Under the pieces are notes generated by a model, which was not told the DNA's origin, made no database searches, and saw only the letters and a list, made by a program, of their open reading frames with translations. This document shows, piece after piece, positions 36,916-47,058 of a stretch of DNA of 64,000 nucleotides. Made by a program: the position numbers and the translations under genes. The stretch's first letter is position 1, and every line of letters begins with the position of its first letter. The DNA lies in assembly GCF_004365635.1 (NCBI RefSeq), contig NZ_SOBH01000004.1, positions 248,001-312,000 of the forward strand, read 5' to 3'. This stretch comes from Litoreibacter halocynthiae (GTDB lineage Bacteria > Pseudomonadota > Alphaproteobacteria > Rhodobacterales > Rhodobacteraceae).

Positions 36916-39900
36916 TACCGGACGACCTGCACACGTCCCTCGTCGGTGCGGGCGCGGTAGAACGGGCGATACATATCTTCGACGCTTGCGGCAGGGTGGT
37001 GATAATCCCCAGGCGCCACCGCGCGCAGAATATAGGCCAGTTGGAATTCCTTCCTGCCGTAGTGATCAACTGCGGCAAGGAATCTATCGTCGCGAAACTC
37101 CGAGTTGCGGACGTTTGCGTCGGTGTTGAGCCATGGCAGAGATTTGACGTCACCGCTGCGCAACAGGTTTGGGTTGTCGATCTCGAAACCGGCAGGCAGC
37201 GGGTCGTTTACCATCAGCCTCGCCTCTCCTGTCGCAAGCGGAGTCACCGTTAAGACTGAAACCAAGCGTGTTCCCGACGCCACGCGACCGGCATCAACGG
37301 GATTTCCGTCCAGATCATAGTAATCGCGCGCGATCCGGTATCCGTTTCCACCAGCTTGCACAGGGTCATCTGAAACGCCGATGGCCGTGAGAGTCACGAT
37401 TGTCGCGTCGGACGAGGTATTGGTAATCTCGACAGGTTGTTGCGCATCCTCGTCCAGAACCTTAACCAATGGCCCGTCCACGATATTGCCATTCAACGAC
37501 AACCCTGCCCCTTGGCGGTCAATCAAGGCGTTGGCTGCCAGCAGTGTCCAAACGGATTCCTGCGTCGAACGTCCGACCACATCTCCGATGGAAGGTGCAA
37601 TCCGTGCGCCGATCTCGGCCACGTTCAAAACGTTTGATCCGGCTTCGACGGCCAGTGTCAGAACGGCAGCAGCATCCCGCAGGTCGGTGCCGTAATCGTC
37701 ACGCCAAACTTGTGCATTGCCCGTTGGCTTGTCCAAGAGGCTGGCTGCACGTCTAAACATTGCGTCGGCGCGCGACGGGTCACCGTAGGATGCAAGAGCC
37801 GCACCCAATTGTGCTGCTGCCAATGCAGTGGCGAAATCGGAGGCCTTGGTGTCCGCATAGTACCGCAGGTCTCCGATAGATGCGGCACCCTCCCGGGCCA
37901 GAACCAGCAGGGCATAGGCAAGGCCTTCACCGCCATACTCGAAGTCAGGCGCGCTGTTCACTTCGTTGCGCAGGTTATCGAGTGCTTGTCTGAACGCCAC
38001 TTGCGGCACGTCATGGCCCTGCGCCCGCGCTCTGCTCAAGAAGTCGGTCACGTATGAATCGAGCCACAAATCGCCACGGTCGGGCCGCCAAAGCCCGAAA
38101 GCCCCGTTGGATGCCTGATTGGTCAGAACCAGCGATATGGACTGGCTGATCCGCTCCGCGATGCCATCGCGGTCTTCCAGACCCATCGCGCGGGCGACCT
38201 GATCAAGATAGAGCAACGGCAAAGCCTTCGAAGTCACCTGCTCGGTGCAACCATAAGGGTACCTGTCGAGCGCGTTAAGCAGTCCTGCCACGTCAAACCG
38301 GGCTAACGGACCTGCCGCAAGCGTCACAGAGCTGGAGCCAGCCGCGAACCCCGCAAAAGCGTTTTCATCCAGAGTAAATGTTCCGCCCGCCGCCAATGAG
38401 AACTGGCTGCGCCGTTGGATGGGCGGGTCGTTCCGGCGCAACTCGATTCGGTGCGTTTGGTTCAGCGTTCGGCCATCAGGCAGCGTGAGCGCGACATCCA
38501 CCGAAACAGCGTCGCTCCCTTCCGCGGTGAACGGCATGGATAGGCGCACTGTTTCCTTCTCGCCAAGCTTCACGGAATTCGGGACCTCGCCCGTGAGGCG
38601 CGCACCTGTCGCACGAACGGAAAGCGGCATGTCACCGGTCGGACCGTCCGCATGCACAATCTCCAGTAAAAGCTGACTGCTGTCACCGGGTGCCAAGAAG
38701 CGCGGCAACGTGGCGGCCACCACGACAGGGTCGCGCACCAGCACCTCGGTATCGGCTTCGCCGACTCCGTCTTTCGACCAGACGACCGCCATCAAGCGAA
38801 CAGAGCCGTTGAACGCGGGAAGGTCGAACACGGTCTCTACGATACCATCTGCACCGACCTTCAAGGGGCCGCTGACATAGGCCACAAGCTCTTCGGTTGG
38901 TGGTGGCGATTTTGCGCGAAGCTGCGCGCTTGCGTCGCCACCAGAGCGGATGGTGCCCAAGGCCCCTGTGGTGCCGTCAATGAGGCGGCCATAGACATCG
39001 CGAATGGCGACGCCCAGCTTGCGTTGACCGAAGTAATGATCAGAGGCATCCGGCGGTGTGAATCCCGTCAAGTTGAGGATGCCCTGATCCACCGCGGCGA
39101 TCATCGCGTAAACGTCGCCATCCGCATTATCCACTTTGAGCCGCGCTGTGAGCGGGCCACGCGGGGCGGCCTCCCCTGCCGTTTCGAATTTCGCCCGAAG
39201 TTTCGCATTTTCAGGGTCTACGGACGCATGAGACAAGCCCAAAGCGCGCGCAGGGTTCTGCCCTGCCACTGCATCCATCGGGCGCAGAACGGAGGCAGAC
39301 ACATATGCCCCGCTTCCCCAATCGTCGGTGACTGGAAGTGTGATCAGGTTCTCGCCCTCGAACACCTCAACCGCCTTCATATCAATCAAGCGGTTTGACA
39401 TCACGGTGACCAAGGCCGTGCCCGCATAGCGCGACACGATGCGCAGGGTAGCGGTATCGCCGGACTTGTAGAGCTCCTGATCAAGAGAGGCTTCGAGGAG
39501 ATCGGGTGTTTGGGCAGCGTCAGCACTTGCGTACCAACCGGCAGTGAAGCTCATTGAGGTCGCAACATAAGGTCCGTCAACGCGCTCGACCTTGATTTCG
39601 TATTCGCCCCACTCAACTGGTGCACCGATCTGCAAAGGCGCGCCCGCCGTCACGGTTGCTTCGCCGGATGCCACACGGCTGCGCGTGGTGATCGGATCCC
39701 AGTACCAGTTGCCGTAGTTTGAGTACCACTGGTACTCGGTCCGCACGCGATTGATCGTCCAGCGGACTTGCATATCTTGTGGTGTCAGGTCGGGGGCCAG
39801 CGCAACGACATTGAAATTGGCCTCGGCATTTTCAGGTAAAACACCGTCAAAGCCCGGCTTGACGCCGATCAGCGGTTTATCGAGCAAAAGGGCGCGCGTG

Positions 39901-42347
39901 ATACGGCGCTCGATCGGGCGGTTAGAGCCTTCGCGGACACGAACGACAACTTCTGCTTCCAGCGGTTGCATCACCTCGGTCAACTCAGGCACCTCAAGCA
40001 ATGCTGTTGCCAAGCCAGCCGTATCGGTGCGGACGTTAGAGACAAAACCGCTACGAATGGGGCGGAATGGGGTGTCGTGACGCCCGAAGCGGTACCCCTT
40101 ATAGCCATCCAGAAAGCCGGAGGCACGAAGGACCATGTCGCCCTCGACCGCGAGATCTGCGCCGGGGGCGCCGAAAAGGTATCGCGCCTCAATCCCAAGT
40201 TCAGGGGCATTTTGACCCGCAATCATTGGTCCTTCAGGGAGCGTGAGCGTCGCGTCGATGCGTTCCGGCAGAAAATCCTCCACCAACAGGTTTTGCGTAG
40301 ACAGCGCAGGCGCTTCGGGGTCCGCAAATATGGCAAAGGTCCATGTGCCGCGAGGAACTTCCGTGCCAAGCGGCATCGCAAACATACGGCCACCCGCGCC
40401 TGCATCCTGCTCGGTGGTTCGTGAATATTCGACGCCGTCAGGGCGGCTAAGGACTGCTGTAAGCGACAAATCTTCAATCGCCTTGGCCGTACCGTCCCGC
40501 GCGAGGGCCAAAGCGTTGATAGTTTCGCCTGCGCGGTAAGCCCCGCGCTCGGTGGTCACGAACAGATCGACAGGCTTGGCGGGCGCGTTGCCCTCAACAC
40601 CACGGTCCGACAAATCAAATTCGGGGTCGCGCAGGGACAGAAACGCAAAGTCGTCGTCTTTTTGGACCGTCAGCAAACCGGGTGCAGCCGCACCGAGACC
40701 ACGAATAAGGCCGGCATCAAAGCGGGCATAGCCTTCCGCATTGGTCGTTACCGTATCCAACACCTCGTTGGCGCGGGAGATCAGTGAAACAGAAACCCCC
40801 TCTTTCGCCGCCACGTCAGAAAGACCGCGCACAAACACATGCATGCCGTCGACACCCTCGAGACTGGTCAGGCCAAGATCACTGATCACAAACCACTGCG
40901 TTGCGGGGGAGGCTTCGTTGGTTGATTTACCCGCGACAGATGCCTGCAGCGCGTACACTCCCGGTTGCATTTGCCCCACAATATCGGACACCGGCAGTCG
41001 GGTTGTAACATCGCGGTTCAATTCGGTCTGGACGTCGCCTTTGCCTTTCCACACCTCAACACCCATGGAGGAGCGGAACTCCCGCTCGCCGTAGTAGCTA
41101 AGCGGTCGGGCGAAGAAGTCACTTTGCATTGTGCGCAAAATGTTTCGGTCCGAGACTTTATAAAGCGTCAGGTCCAGCTTGTCGGTATTAACAGCGACCA
41201 CCGGCAGCGCGGCATCGCCGCTGCTTGGCAAGATATAGGCACGCCCGGGGAAGCGGACGGACGGGGCGCGGTCGCGCACGTATTGGGTGATCTCAATCGG
41301 CTTTTGCAGAGCCTCGCCGGACTCTGCAGGCAGACCTTGGCGCAAGGTGAAACGATAGCGCTCACCGTGATTCAGGCCACCGAGGCAAAGCTGGCGATCT
41401 TGCGCCTCAATGCTGAGCCCTTCGATCTGTGACTGCACGAATGGCGTGTAGTCGGTGGTTTTGGACAATGACTCTGAGAACGCCACGCAAATCCGCGGCT
41501 CCTCGGAATTGCTCTCAACATCTGTGTCAGCGACGTTGAAGCCGAATAGGCCGACTACCCGATCCAAGGCTTTCTCGGTGTCGTCTCTCGGCTGCAAGGA
41601 TTGCGCAAGCCGCAGCGGCGCAATCGCGTCACGCCCCCTGCCGTTCTGTTCAAACGCCTTCGCCATCGTCGTCAGCGCATTGACCGACATCGCAGGGTTG
41701 GGCGCGCGCAAATAGGCGTTGATGGACGCGGTCAAATAAAGCCGGTTGAACTCGCGCCGTTTGCTTGAATCTTTCTTGGCAGCCGACGCTGCATCGCGGG
41801 AAAACTGCTCCCATAGATCAGAGCGGTCTTCGACCGTAAGCCCGGCACCAATGAAACGCATCGCGACGTCCGGTTTACCTTCACCACGGGATTTCGCCGC
41901 CGCTTCAACAAACTGCTGGGCTGTGAACGCATTCGCGGCATAGCGACTTGTCATGGTGGACGCTTGCGTGAGCGCTGCGTTTAAATCGCCTTCGGTCAAG
42001 AATGGCGCCTGAGCGCGCTGGGCTTCCGCTAACCGCAGCTCGGCTGGCGTCGCGTCACTGACCCTGACCGACAATGCGCCTTCAAAAGGCTCGCTCTGCG
42101 TGATGTCCGATTTGGGGAAACAAGCGCTGGATTTGGTGTTGAAGGTTAACGCCTTGCAAGACGCATCGGTCAGGCAAGCGCGCGTGCAAGCGTCGAAGCT
42201 GGTGTCGAAAATATTTGTGAGGTCGCTGCCGTAAAAATCCACATTGCGCGACAGGGTCATGCGGCGCTCCGGAATCAGGCCGTCGGCAAGCGCCGTTGTT
42301 GCGGTCACGACTGCAATAAAACCTGCGAAGAAAATGCGGAACGCCAT
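36915..42347 (-). CDS. yfhM: Bacterial alpha-2-macroglobulin (thioester type)
   Basis: 1810-residue periplasmic protease-trapping protein that is thought to guard the envelope together with PBP1C. Signal peptide MAFRIFFAGFIAVVTATTALA; a PAN/Apple-like Cys-rich module follows (FDTSFDACTRACLTDASCKALTFN). Many MG beta-domains make up the body, then the thioester motif YGCTEQ near residue 1365, the alpha-helical thioester domain and a C-terminal receptor-like region. The Cys-Glu-Gln thioester is intact, so covalent trapping should be possible. No lipobox cysteine at the signal cleavage site that I can see. Confidence 0.93.
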   Translation of the reverse strand: MAFRIFFAGFIAVVTATTALADGLIPERRMTLSRNVDFYGSDLTNIFDTSFDACTRACLTDASCKALTFNTKSSACFPKSDITQSEPFEGALSVRVSDATPAELRLAEAQRAQAPFLTEGDLNAALTQASTMTSRYAANAFTAQQFVEAAAKSRGEGKPDVAMRFIGAGLTVEDRSDLWEQFSRDAASAAKKDSSKRREFNRLYLTASINAYLRAPNPAMSVNALTTMAKAFEQNGRGRDAIAPLRLAQSLQPRDDTEKALDRVVGLFGFNVADTDVESNSEEPRICVAFSESLSKTTDYTPFVQSQIEGLSIEAQDRQLCLGGLNHGERYRFTLRQGLPAESGEALQKPIEITQYVRDRAPSVRFPGRAYILPSSGDAALPVVAVNTDKLDLTLYKVSDRNILRTMQSDFFARPLSYYGEREFRSSMGVEVWKGKGDVQTELNRDVTTRLPVSDIVGQMQPGVYALQASVAGKSTNEASPATQWFVISDLGLTSLEGVDGMHVFVRGLSDVAAKEGVSVSLISRANEVLDTVTTNAEGYARFDAGLIRGLGAAAPGLLTVQKDDDFAFLSLRDPEFDLSDRGVEGNAPAKPVDLFVTTERGAYRAGETINALALARDGTAKAIEDLSLTAVLSRPDGVEYSRTTEQDAGAGGRMFAMPLGTEVPRGTWTFAIFADPEAPALSTQNLLVEDFLPERIDATLTLPEGPMIAGQNAPELGIEARYLFGAPGADLAVEGDMVLRASGFLDGYKGYRFGRHDTPFRPIRSGFVSNVRTDTAGLATALLEVPELTEVMQPLEAEVVVRVREGSNRPIERRITRALLLDKPLIGVKPGFDGVLPENAEANFNVVALAPDLTPQDMQVRWTINRVRTEYQWYSNYGNWYWDPITTRSRVASGEATVTAGAPLQIGAPVEWGEYEIKVERVDGPYVATSMSFTAGWYASADAAQTPDLLEASLDQELYKSGDTATLRIVSRYAGTALVTVMSNRLIDMKAVEVFEGENLITLPVTDDWGSGAYVSASVLRPMDAVAGQNPARALGLSHASVDPENAKLRAKFETAGEAAPRGPLTARLKVDNADGDVYAMIAAVDQGILNLTGFTPPDASDHYFGQRKLGVAIRDVYGRLIDGTTGALGTIRSGGDASAQLRAKSPPPTEELVAYVSGPLKVGADGIVETVFDLPAFNGSVRLMAVVWSKDGVGEADTEVLVRDPVVVAATLPRFLAPGDSSQLLLEIVHADGPTGDMPLSVRATGARLTGEVPNSVKLGEKETVRLSMPFTAEGSDAVSVDVALTLPDGRTLNQTHRIELRRNDPPIQRRSQFSLAAGGTFTLDENAFAGFAAGSSSVTLAAGPLARFDVAGLLNALDRYPYGCTEQVTSKALPLLYLDQVARAMGLEDRDGIAERISQSISLVLTNQASNGAFGLWRPDRGDLWLDSYVTDFLSRARAQGHDVPQVAFRQALDNLRNEVNSAPDFEYGGEGLAYALLVLAREGAASIGDLRYYADTKASDFATALAAAQLGAALASYGDPSRADAMFRRAASLLDKPTGNAQVWRDDYGTDLRDAAAVLTLAVEAGSNVLNVAEIGARIAPSIGDVVGRSTQESVWTLLAANALIDRQGAGLSLNGNIVDGPLVKVLDEDAQQPVEITNTSSDATIVTLTAIGVSDDPVQAGGNGYRIARDYYDLDGNPVDAGRVASGTRLVSVLTVTPLATGEARLMVNDPLPAGFEIDNPNLLRSGDVKSLPWLNTDANVRNSEFRDDRFLAAVDHYGRKEFQLAYILRAVAPGDYHHPAASVEDMYRPFYRARTDEGRVQVVR

Positions 42348-42477
42348 GATAACCTCGTTTTTCTGAATACTCCCTCAGGGTTGCACGACCACTGCGAGTC
42401 GGGCAACCCAATCGCATTAAGTGGGTGTTCACCAAGTTCAGCAAATCTGTGCCGATATACAGGCAGACGATTCGAGG

Positions 42478-44616
42478 ATGATGGAACACTCCCTAGCAAA
42501 TGACGACCTTATGCGGGAGCGGCGTGCCCGGCTGGCTGCTGAACGGTTGTTGGAGCAAAAACAGGCCGAGCTGACGGCGGCAAATCGCAAGCTGTCTGCC
42601 CACGCTTTGGATCTGTCTGGTCAAATCGTAGATCAAAGACGCGTTGTGCAAGAGCTAGAAGGGCAAAACACACGCGTGGCCAAGGACCTTGTCGCGGCCA
42701 ACCACAAAGTGGTTGCTGTGGAGCGCCTGCTTTGGGACGCGATTGACACCATCCGCGACGGTTTCGCTCTGTTTGACGCAAAGCTGAACCTGATCGCGGC
42801 CAATCCGCCTTATCTCGCCGCTTTTGAAGGTGCGGGCGATATCGGTCCGGGATCAGGGTATGTTGAAATTCTCGATCTTTGTATCGACGAAGGCATCGTT
42901 GATTTGTGTGGCCAAAAACCGGAAGACTGGCTCGACATGATGCAAGGTCGCTGGACCGGCGCAGAAATTGAACCGATCACCCTTCGTTTCTGGAACGGCG
43001 TTTACGTCAAAATGATGGACCGCCGCACCTCAGACGGTGGGGTGGTGTCGATGGTACTCAACATCACCGAAAATATCCTGCGCGAAGACGAACTGCGGGA
43101 CGCACGGGATAAGGCGCAAGCTGCCGACCGGGCGAAATCCGCATTCCTCGCAAAGATGAGCCACGAATTGCGCACCCCGATGAATGGTGTTGTCGGAATG
43201 GCAGACCTGCTGCTTGAGAACGGACTCGATGAAGAAAGCACGCTTTACGCTCAGACGATCCGCAACTCGGGTGAGGCATTGCTAGATATCATCAACGATG
43301 TTTTGGATTTCTCAAAGATTGAAGCAGAGAAAATCCAGCTCAAGCCGCAACCATTTGATCTGGAACGACTGGTGCAGGATGTCGGTTTAATTGTTGGCCC
43401 TACCGTCCAGCAAAAAGGGCTGGATTTTCAGATCGACTATGATCAGTTTCTGCCCGCCGAGTTTATCGGTGACCATGGCCGTATCCGCCAGATTCTGACC
43501 AATCTTGTGGGTAACGCCGTGAAGTTTACCGATGAAGGCTACGTCATGGTCCGCGTCGTCGGAATCGTCGACGATGCAACCCGAAGCTGCCAATTGCATT
43601 TCACCATTGAAGACAGCGGGCTTGGGGTTGAGGCGTCTATGGTTGATCACATCTTCGGCGAGTTCAACCAGATTGAAGACGAGGCGAACCGCAAATTCGA
43701 AGGCACCGGATTGGGCCTCGCCATCACCAGAAAGCTGGTCGAGCAGATGGGAGGCGAAGTCTGGATCACCAGCGTCAAGGACGAAGGCGCCTGCTTTGGG
43801 TTTCAGATAAACCTGCCGCTGGTTTCTGATGCCGAAGCGGTGCCGAACATGATCCCGAATACGATCAAGTCCGCCATCGTCATCGAGCCCAACGCCATGG
43901 ACCTCGACATTCTCATGCGGCAGATGGAACTGTTGGGCCTGCCGATGATCGCATTGCCGAACGCCGCTGCAGCAAAGACCGATATGGCTCCCGACATCAT
44001 TTTCGTAGGTCATCACCACGAGTATTGCGACGGCCCCTCCACAATCGAAACCGTAGGTCGCGTTTTTCCCGGCGTCCCGATTGTTGCAATGATCTCACCC
44101 GCTGATCCGGCCGCAGTTCCGACCAACATCCCTACGCTTCGCAAACCATTCCATCGTCAGGATCTTTTTGACAGTCTTGCGAGAGCTGCACATGCGCCTG
44201 TGGCCAAAAAAGAGGCCCGTCAGTTGCGCATTCTGGCCGCGGAAGACAACAAAACCAACCAGCTGGTGTTTCGCAAAATGCTCAAGACTGTGGCCGCTGA
44301 TTTGACCATGGCGTCCAACGGCGTCGAGGCCGTCGAAGCTTTTGAGCAGGGGCATTTTGATCTGGTGTTTATGGACATCTCGATGCCCGAAATGGACGGA
44401 ATGGAAGCAAGTCGCACCATTCGTCAGTTGGAGGGCATTCGCGGCTCAGACCCCGTTCCGATCATCGCCATGACAGCACACGCGATGGCGGGTGACGAGG
44501 AGCGGATTAGGGAGGCAGGAATTAGCCACTACCTGACCAAACCTCTAAAGAAGGATAAAATTCACGCCCTCATAGAAGAGCTTTCGCCCACGGAAACCAC
44601 TCCGTTTCAAAGCTGA
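42478..44616 (+). CDS. Hybrid sensor histidine kinase/response regulator
   Basis: About 712 residues. An N-terminal coiled-coil (RARLAAERLLEQKQAEL onwards), a PAS domain (LWDAIDTIRDGFALFDAKLNLIAANPPYL), HisKA with FLAKMSHELRTPMNG (His near residue 229), HATPase_c (NLVGNAVKFTDEG, EDSGLG, GTGLGLAI), a degenerate receiver-like part, and a true receiver with DLVFMDISMPEMDG (Asp near residue 631), AMTAHAM and KPLKK. No transmembrane helices, so it senses inside the cell. Start may be ATG 42478 or 42481; a GTG at 42421 is less likely. Diverges from the macroglobulin gene. Confidence 0.9.
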   Translation: MMEHSLANDDLMRERRARLAAERLLEQKQAELTAANRKLSAHALDLSGQIVDQRRVVQELEGQNTRVAKDLVAANHKVVAVERLLWDAIDTIRDGFALFDAKLNLIAANPPYLAAFEGAGDIGPGSGYVEILDLCIDEGIVDLCGQKPEDWLDMMQGRWTGAEIEPITLRFWNGVYVKMMDRRTSDGGVVSMVLNITENILREDELRDARDKAQAADRAKSAFLAKMSHELRTPMNGVVGMADLLLENGLDEESTLYAQTIRNSGEALLDIINDVLDFSKIEAEKIQLKPQPFDLERLVQDVGLIVGPTVQQKGLDFQIDYDQFLPAEFIGDHGRIRQILTNLVGNAVKFTDEGYVMVRVVGIVDDATRSCQLHFTIEDSGLGVEASMVDHIFGEFNQIEDEANRKFEGTGLGLAITRKLVEQMGGEVWITSVKDEGACFGFQINLPLVSDAEAVPNMIPNTIKSAIVIEPNAMDLDILMRQMELLGLPMIALPNAAAAKTDMAPDIIFVGHHHEYCDGPSTIETVGRVFPGVPIVAMISPADPAAVPTNIPTLRKPFHRQDLFDSLARAAHAPVAKKEARQLRILAAEDNKTNQLVFRKMLKTVAADLTMASNGVEAVEAFEQGHFDLVFMDISMPEMDGMEASRTIRQLEGIRGSDPVPIIAMTAHAMAGDEERIREAGISHYLTKPLKKDKIHALIEELSPTETTPFQS

Positions 44617-45605
44617 AGGAAGCCCGGGCTTAGACGCATGTGGCCAGTAATCAATCCGTTCCAGTTCGAAATTGGGCCATGCAGCCGCTTCTTGGCCATT
44701 GGGTGATTTGCATCGAGAGCGCCGTACTTCACCAAAAGCCCTGCGATTGCAGCCTCGGCGGCTCTCGTCCCGCCATCGGCTATTTTCAACGCCATGCCTA
44801 GGCCTTGTTCTGGCAGGATCGCGACGAAAACCGCCTCTGCGCCCGTCTTGATCGCAACCTTTCCGTCCATCGCACGCATCAGTTCGGTGCAAGCACGGCC
44901 TTCACCAGCGACCAGATCGGGGTGGGCCCGCATCGCGTCCACCAAGCGGGTCGACGCCTTTGCGCGTGCATCAGACCCGGAGGGCTTTGCCATTCGGGCC
45001 ATCGCGCGTGCCAGGCCAGTCACCGTTGTCGAAAAATTCGGCGCGGAGCATCCGTCGATCCCGTAAAACTCTGCCGTTTCCCCAGTCATTTCCTCGAAGG
45101 CTGCGCGGGCCGCGCGTTGAACAGGGTGATCAACCTCCACGTAGTCCGGGCCTTCTCCAAGGTGTTTGTTGAGCGTCAGAAACCCGCTGTGTTTGCCCGA
45201 ACAATTGTTATGAATCTGGCATGGCTGCTTGCCGGCACGGATCAGCGCATCGTGCGCATCTTTGTCAGACGGTTTTTGCGGGCCGCAGCGGAAATCCGAA
45301 ACCTGTAGGCCAAGAGTATCCAACCAAACCTGCACTCGGTCGGTGTGAATCGCGGCCCCTTTGTGTGACGCGCAAGACAGTGCCAATTGCTCTGGCGTCA
45401 ATCCGAATGCGTCAGCGGCACCGCTCTCGATCAAAGGTAAGGCCTGCAACATCTTGCACGACGAACGCGGATAGATCACCTTTTCGTCATCACCCCATGC
45501 CTCAACAACATTTCCACTGGTGTCGCACACAACCGCATGGCCCAGATGTTGTGATTCAAGCAGGTCGCCCCGCCAGATTTCGACCATGGGGATCGGTTGT
45601 GTCAT
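44607..45605 (-). CDS. L-asparaginase (asparaginase II family)
   Basis: 332 residues of the thermolabile Rhizobium-type asparaginase family, unrelated to E. coli AnsA/AnsB. Motifs: YPRSSCKMLQALPLIESGAAD (the SxxK-like Ser/Lys pair), LSCASHKGA, HNNCSGKHSGFLTL, YGIDGCSAPNF and KTGAEAVFVAILPE. Hydrolyses asparagine to aspartate and ammonia, in the cytoplasm (no signal). Its 3' end overlaps the convergent kinase gene by 10 nt. Confidence 0.92.
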   Translation of the reverse strand: MTQPIPMVEIWRGDLLESQHLGHAVVCDTSGNVVEAWGDDEKVIYPRSSCKMLQALPLIESGAADAFGLTPEQLALSCASHKGAAIHTDRVQVWLDTLGLQVSDFRCGPQKPSDKDAHDALIRAGKQPCQIHNNCSGKHSGFLTLNKHLGEGPDYVEVDHPVQRAARAAFEEMTGETAEFYGIDGCSAPNFSTTVTGLARAMARMAKPSGSDARAKASTRLVDAMRAHPDLVAGEGRACTELMRAMDGKVAIKTGAEAVFVAILPEQGLGMALKIADGGTRAAEAAIAGLLVKYGALDANHPMAKKRLHGPISNWNGLITGHMRLSPGFLQL

Positions 45606-45772
45606 AGACGCCTCCTTCTAAAGCGGAAATTCGCCAATTGGGCTTCCCCAACACATGCATTCTGGGCTATCGTTTGGCAATCGAGATAATAATATGCTGT
45701 GCTGGCACAAGTTGAATCCGTTAAGGGTCGTTCAGCGCACAAGAGGCAGAAACAGCTGGAGCTGTGAGATAC

Positions 45773-46303
45773 ATGAAAAAAGTGCTGCAAAGCATGGCCG
45801 TAAGCGCGGCCCTTATTCTGGCCACTGGCCCCCTTTCCGCTCAGGAGCAATCTACAAATCGCGTCGCGTCCAAAACGGACTGGAGCGTGTTTGTTGAGGA
45901 CAACCCGACGCAGTGTTGGATCGTATCCAGCCCGAAGGAAGTTGTGAACACCAAGGGCGGCCGCGTTGTGGCTGTGACCCGCGGCGACACGCTTATGTTC
46001 GTGAGCTATTGGCCCGGGGCCGGTAAGCTGGGCGAAGTCTCCTTCACCGGTGGCTATCCCTATCCGGACGGTGCAACTGTCAGCCTGAAAATCGGCGACA
46101 GTGAGTATGAGTTGTTCACCAGTGGTGAAACCGCTTGGGCGCCGACCCCTGCGGATGACAACAAGATCATTTCTGCCATGAAACGCGGTGCGGACGCTGT
46201 CATCACCGGTGTGTCCAAACGCGGCACGACAACGAAGGATTCGTTCTCACTGCTCGGCTTTACCGCCGCGCTGGAGGATGCCGCGAAGCGTTGCGGCGGG
46301 TAA
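45773..46303 (+). CDS. Invasion associated locus B (IalB) family protein
   Basis: 176-residue exported protein. Signal peptide MKKVLQSMAVSAALILATGPLSAQ. The mature part has DWSVFVEDNPTQCWIVSSPKEV and ends DAAKRCGG, keeping two conserved cysteines. In Bartonella IalB is linked to host-cell entry; in free-living alphaproteobacteria the family is common and its role is unknown. The start could also be GTG 45764; the ATG gives the normal MKK signal start. Confidence 0.85.
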   Translation: MKKVLQSMAVSAALILATGPLSAQEQSTNRVASKTDWSVFVEDNPTQCWIVSSPKEVVNTKGGRVVAVTRGDTLMFVSYWPGAGKLGEVSFTGGYPYPDGATVSLKIGDSEYELFTSGETAWAPTPADDNKIISAMKRGADAVITGVSKRGTTTKDSFSLLGFTAALEDAAKRCGG

Positions 46304-46398
46304 TTTAGTCAAATTTTTCAGGGTTAAGGGATCGGCTGCCAAGGTTCCTTAACTCGCTAACTCTAAGACCGGGACAACCGGCCAACAGGCAGCATCAA

Positions 46399-47016
46399 AT
46401 GACAATCCACACCAGTATTACCTCTATCCGTCTTCCTGTTGAAAAGAAGCCGGTCGCTGTCCGCCTTTCCCCTGCGGGGTTGAGCGTGGGAACGCCCGTC
46501 ATGACCAGCGCCGGCGAACGCTTTGTCGAGGACCTAAAATCCGGCGACCGCATATTGACCAAAGACCTTGGTATGCAAACCATCAAATGCATTGCCTTCA
46601 GGGACGTGGACTTAATTGCGAAGCCAGAAAAATCTCCGATCCGCATACCTTCAGGTATATTCGGTGGCGACCGCCCAAGCGCGGACTTGTTTCTTGCACC
46701 CACACAGCGAATTGCACTGCGTCACCAAATGTTCGACATGCTGTTTTCTGCGCGGGAAGTTCTGATTTCCGCCAAAGATTTGTTGCATATAGACGGGGTT
46801 CGCCAAGTCGAGGGACTGCGAGGCGTAACCTATGTCTCCTTGGGGTTCCTTCAGAGCCATCTGCTCTATTGCGGAAATCTGGCGGTAGACTTGGGCCCAA
46901 GCGATCGCTCGTCCAACCGCCCCGCCCTATCCGCGGAAGAAGCACGGCTTGCTTGCAGCCTTGTACGCCCGCAAGTCACCCATCCACAGCATGCAGCTGG
47001 TTTCCCTTTGCACTAA
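46399..47016 (+). CDS. Hint (Hedgehog/intein) domain protein
   Basis: 205 residues. The Hint_2-type core reads SVGTPVMTSAGERFVEDLKSGDRILTKDLGMQTIKCI, then FLAPTQRIALRHQMFDMLFSAREVLISAKDLL. The usual Cys/Ser at the splice or cleavage point is replaced by Gly-Thr (VGTPVMT), so it may not process itself. Such proteins are common in Rhodobacterales, usually at the end of secreted hemolysin-like chains; this one is short and has no signal peptide. Followed by rlmN 42 bp later. Confidence 0.8.
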   Translation: MTIHTSITSIRLPVEKKPVAVRLSPAGLSVGTPVMTSAGERFVEDLKSGDRILTKDLGMQTIKCIAFRDVDLIAKPEKSPIRIPSGIFGGDRPSADLFLAPTQRIALRHQMFDMLFSAREVLISAKDLLHIDGVRQVEGLRGVTYVSLGFLQSHLLYCGNLAVDLGPSDRSSNRPALSAEEARLACSLVRPQVTHPQHAAGFPLH

Positions 47017-47058
47017 TTTGGTGTATTCGGCGGTCTTCCTGCTCTCTGTGAGGCTCTG

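Noticed and set aside
46323-46353. Inverted repeat GTTAAGG ... CCTTAAC between the IalB and Hint genes
   Set aside because: 17-nt loop and no T run make it a poor terminator, and the spacing does not fit a CtrA-type double TTAA site. It may be chance.
46399-47016. Hint-domain protein as an active intein or self-cleaving toxin part
   Set aside because: The nucleophile position reads Gly-Thr and there is no attached toxin, adhesin or signal peptide, so activity is not supported.
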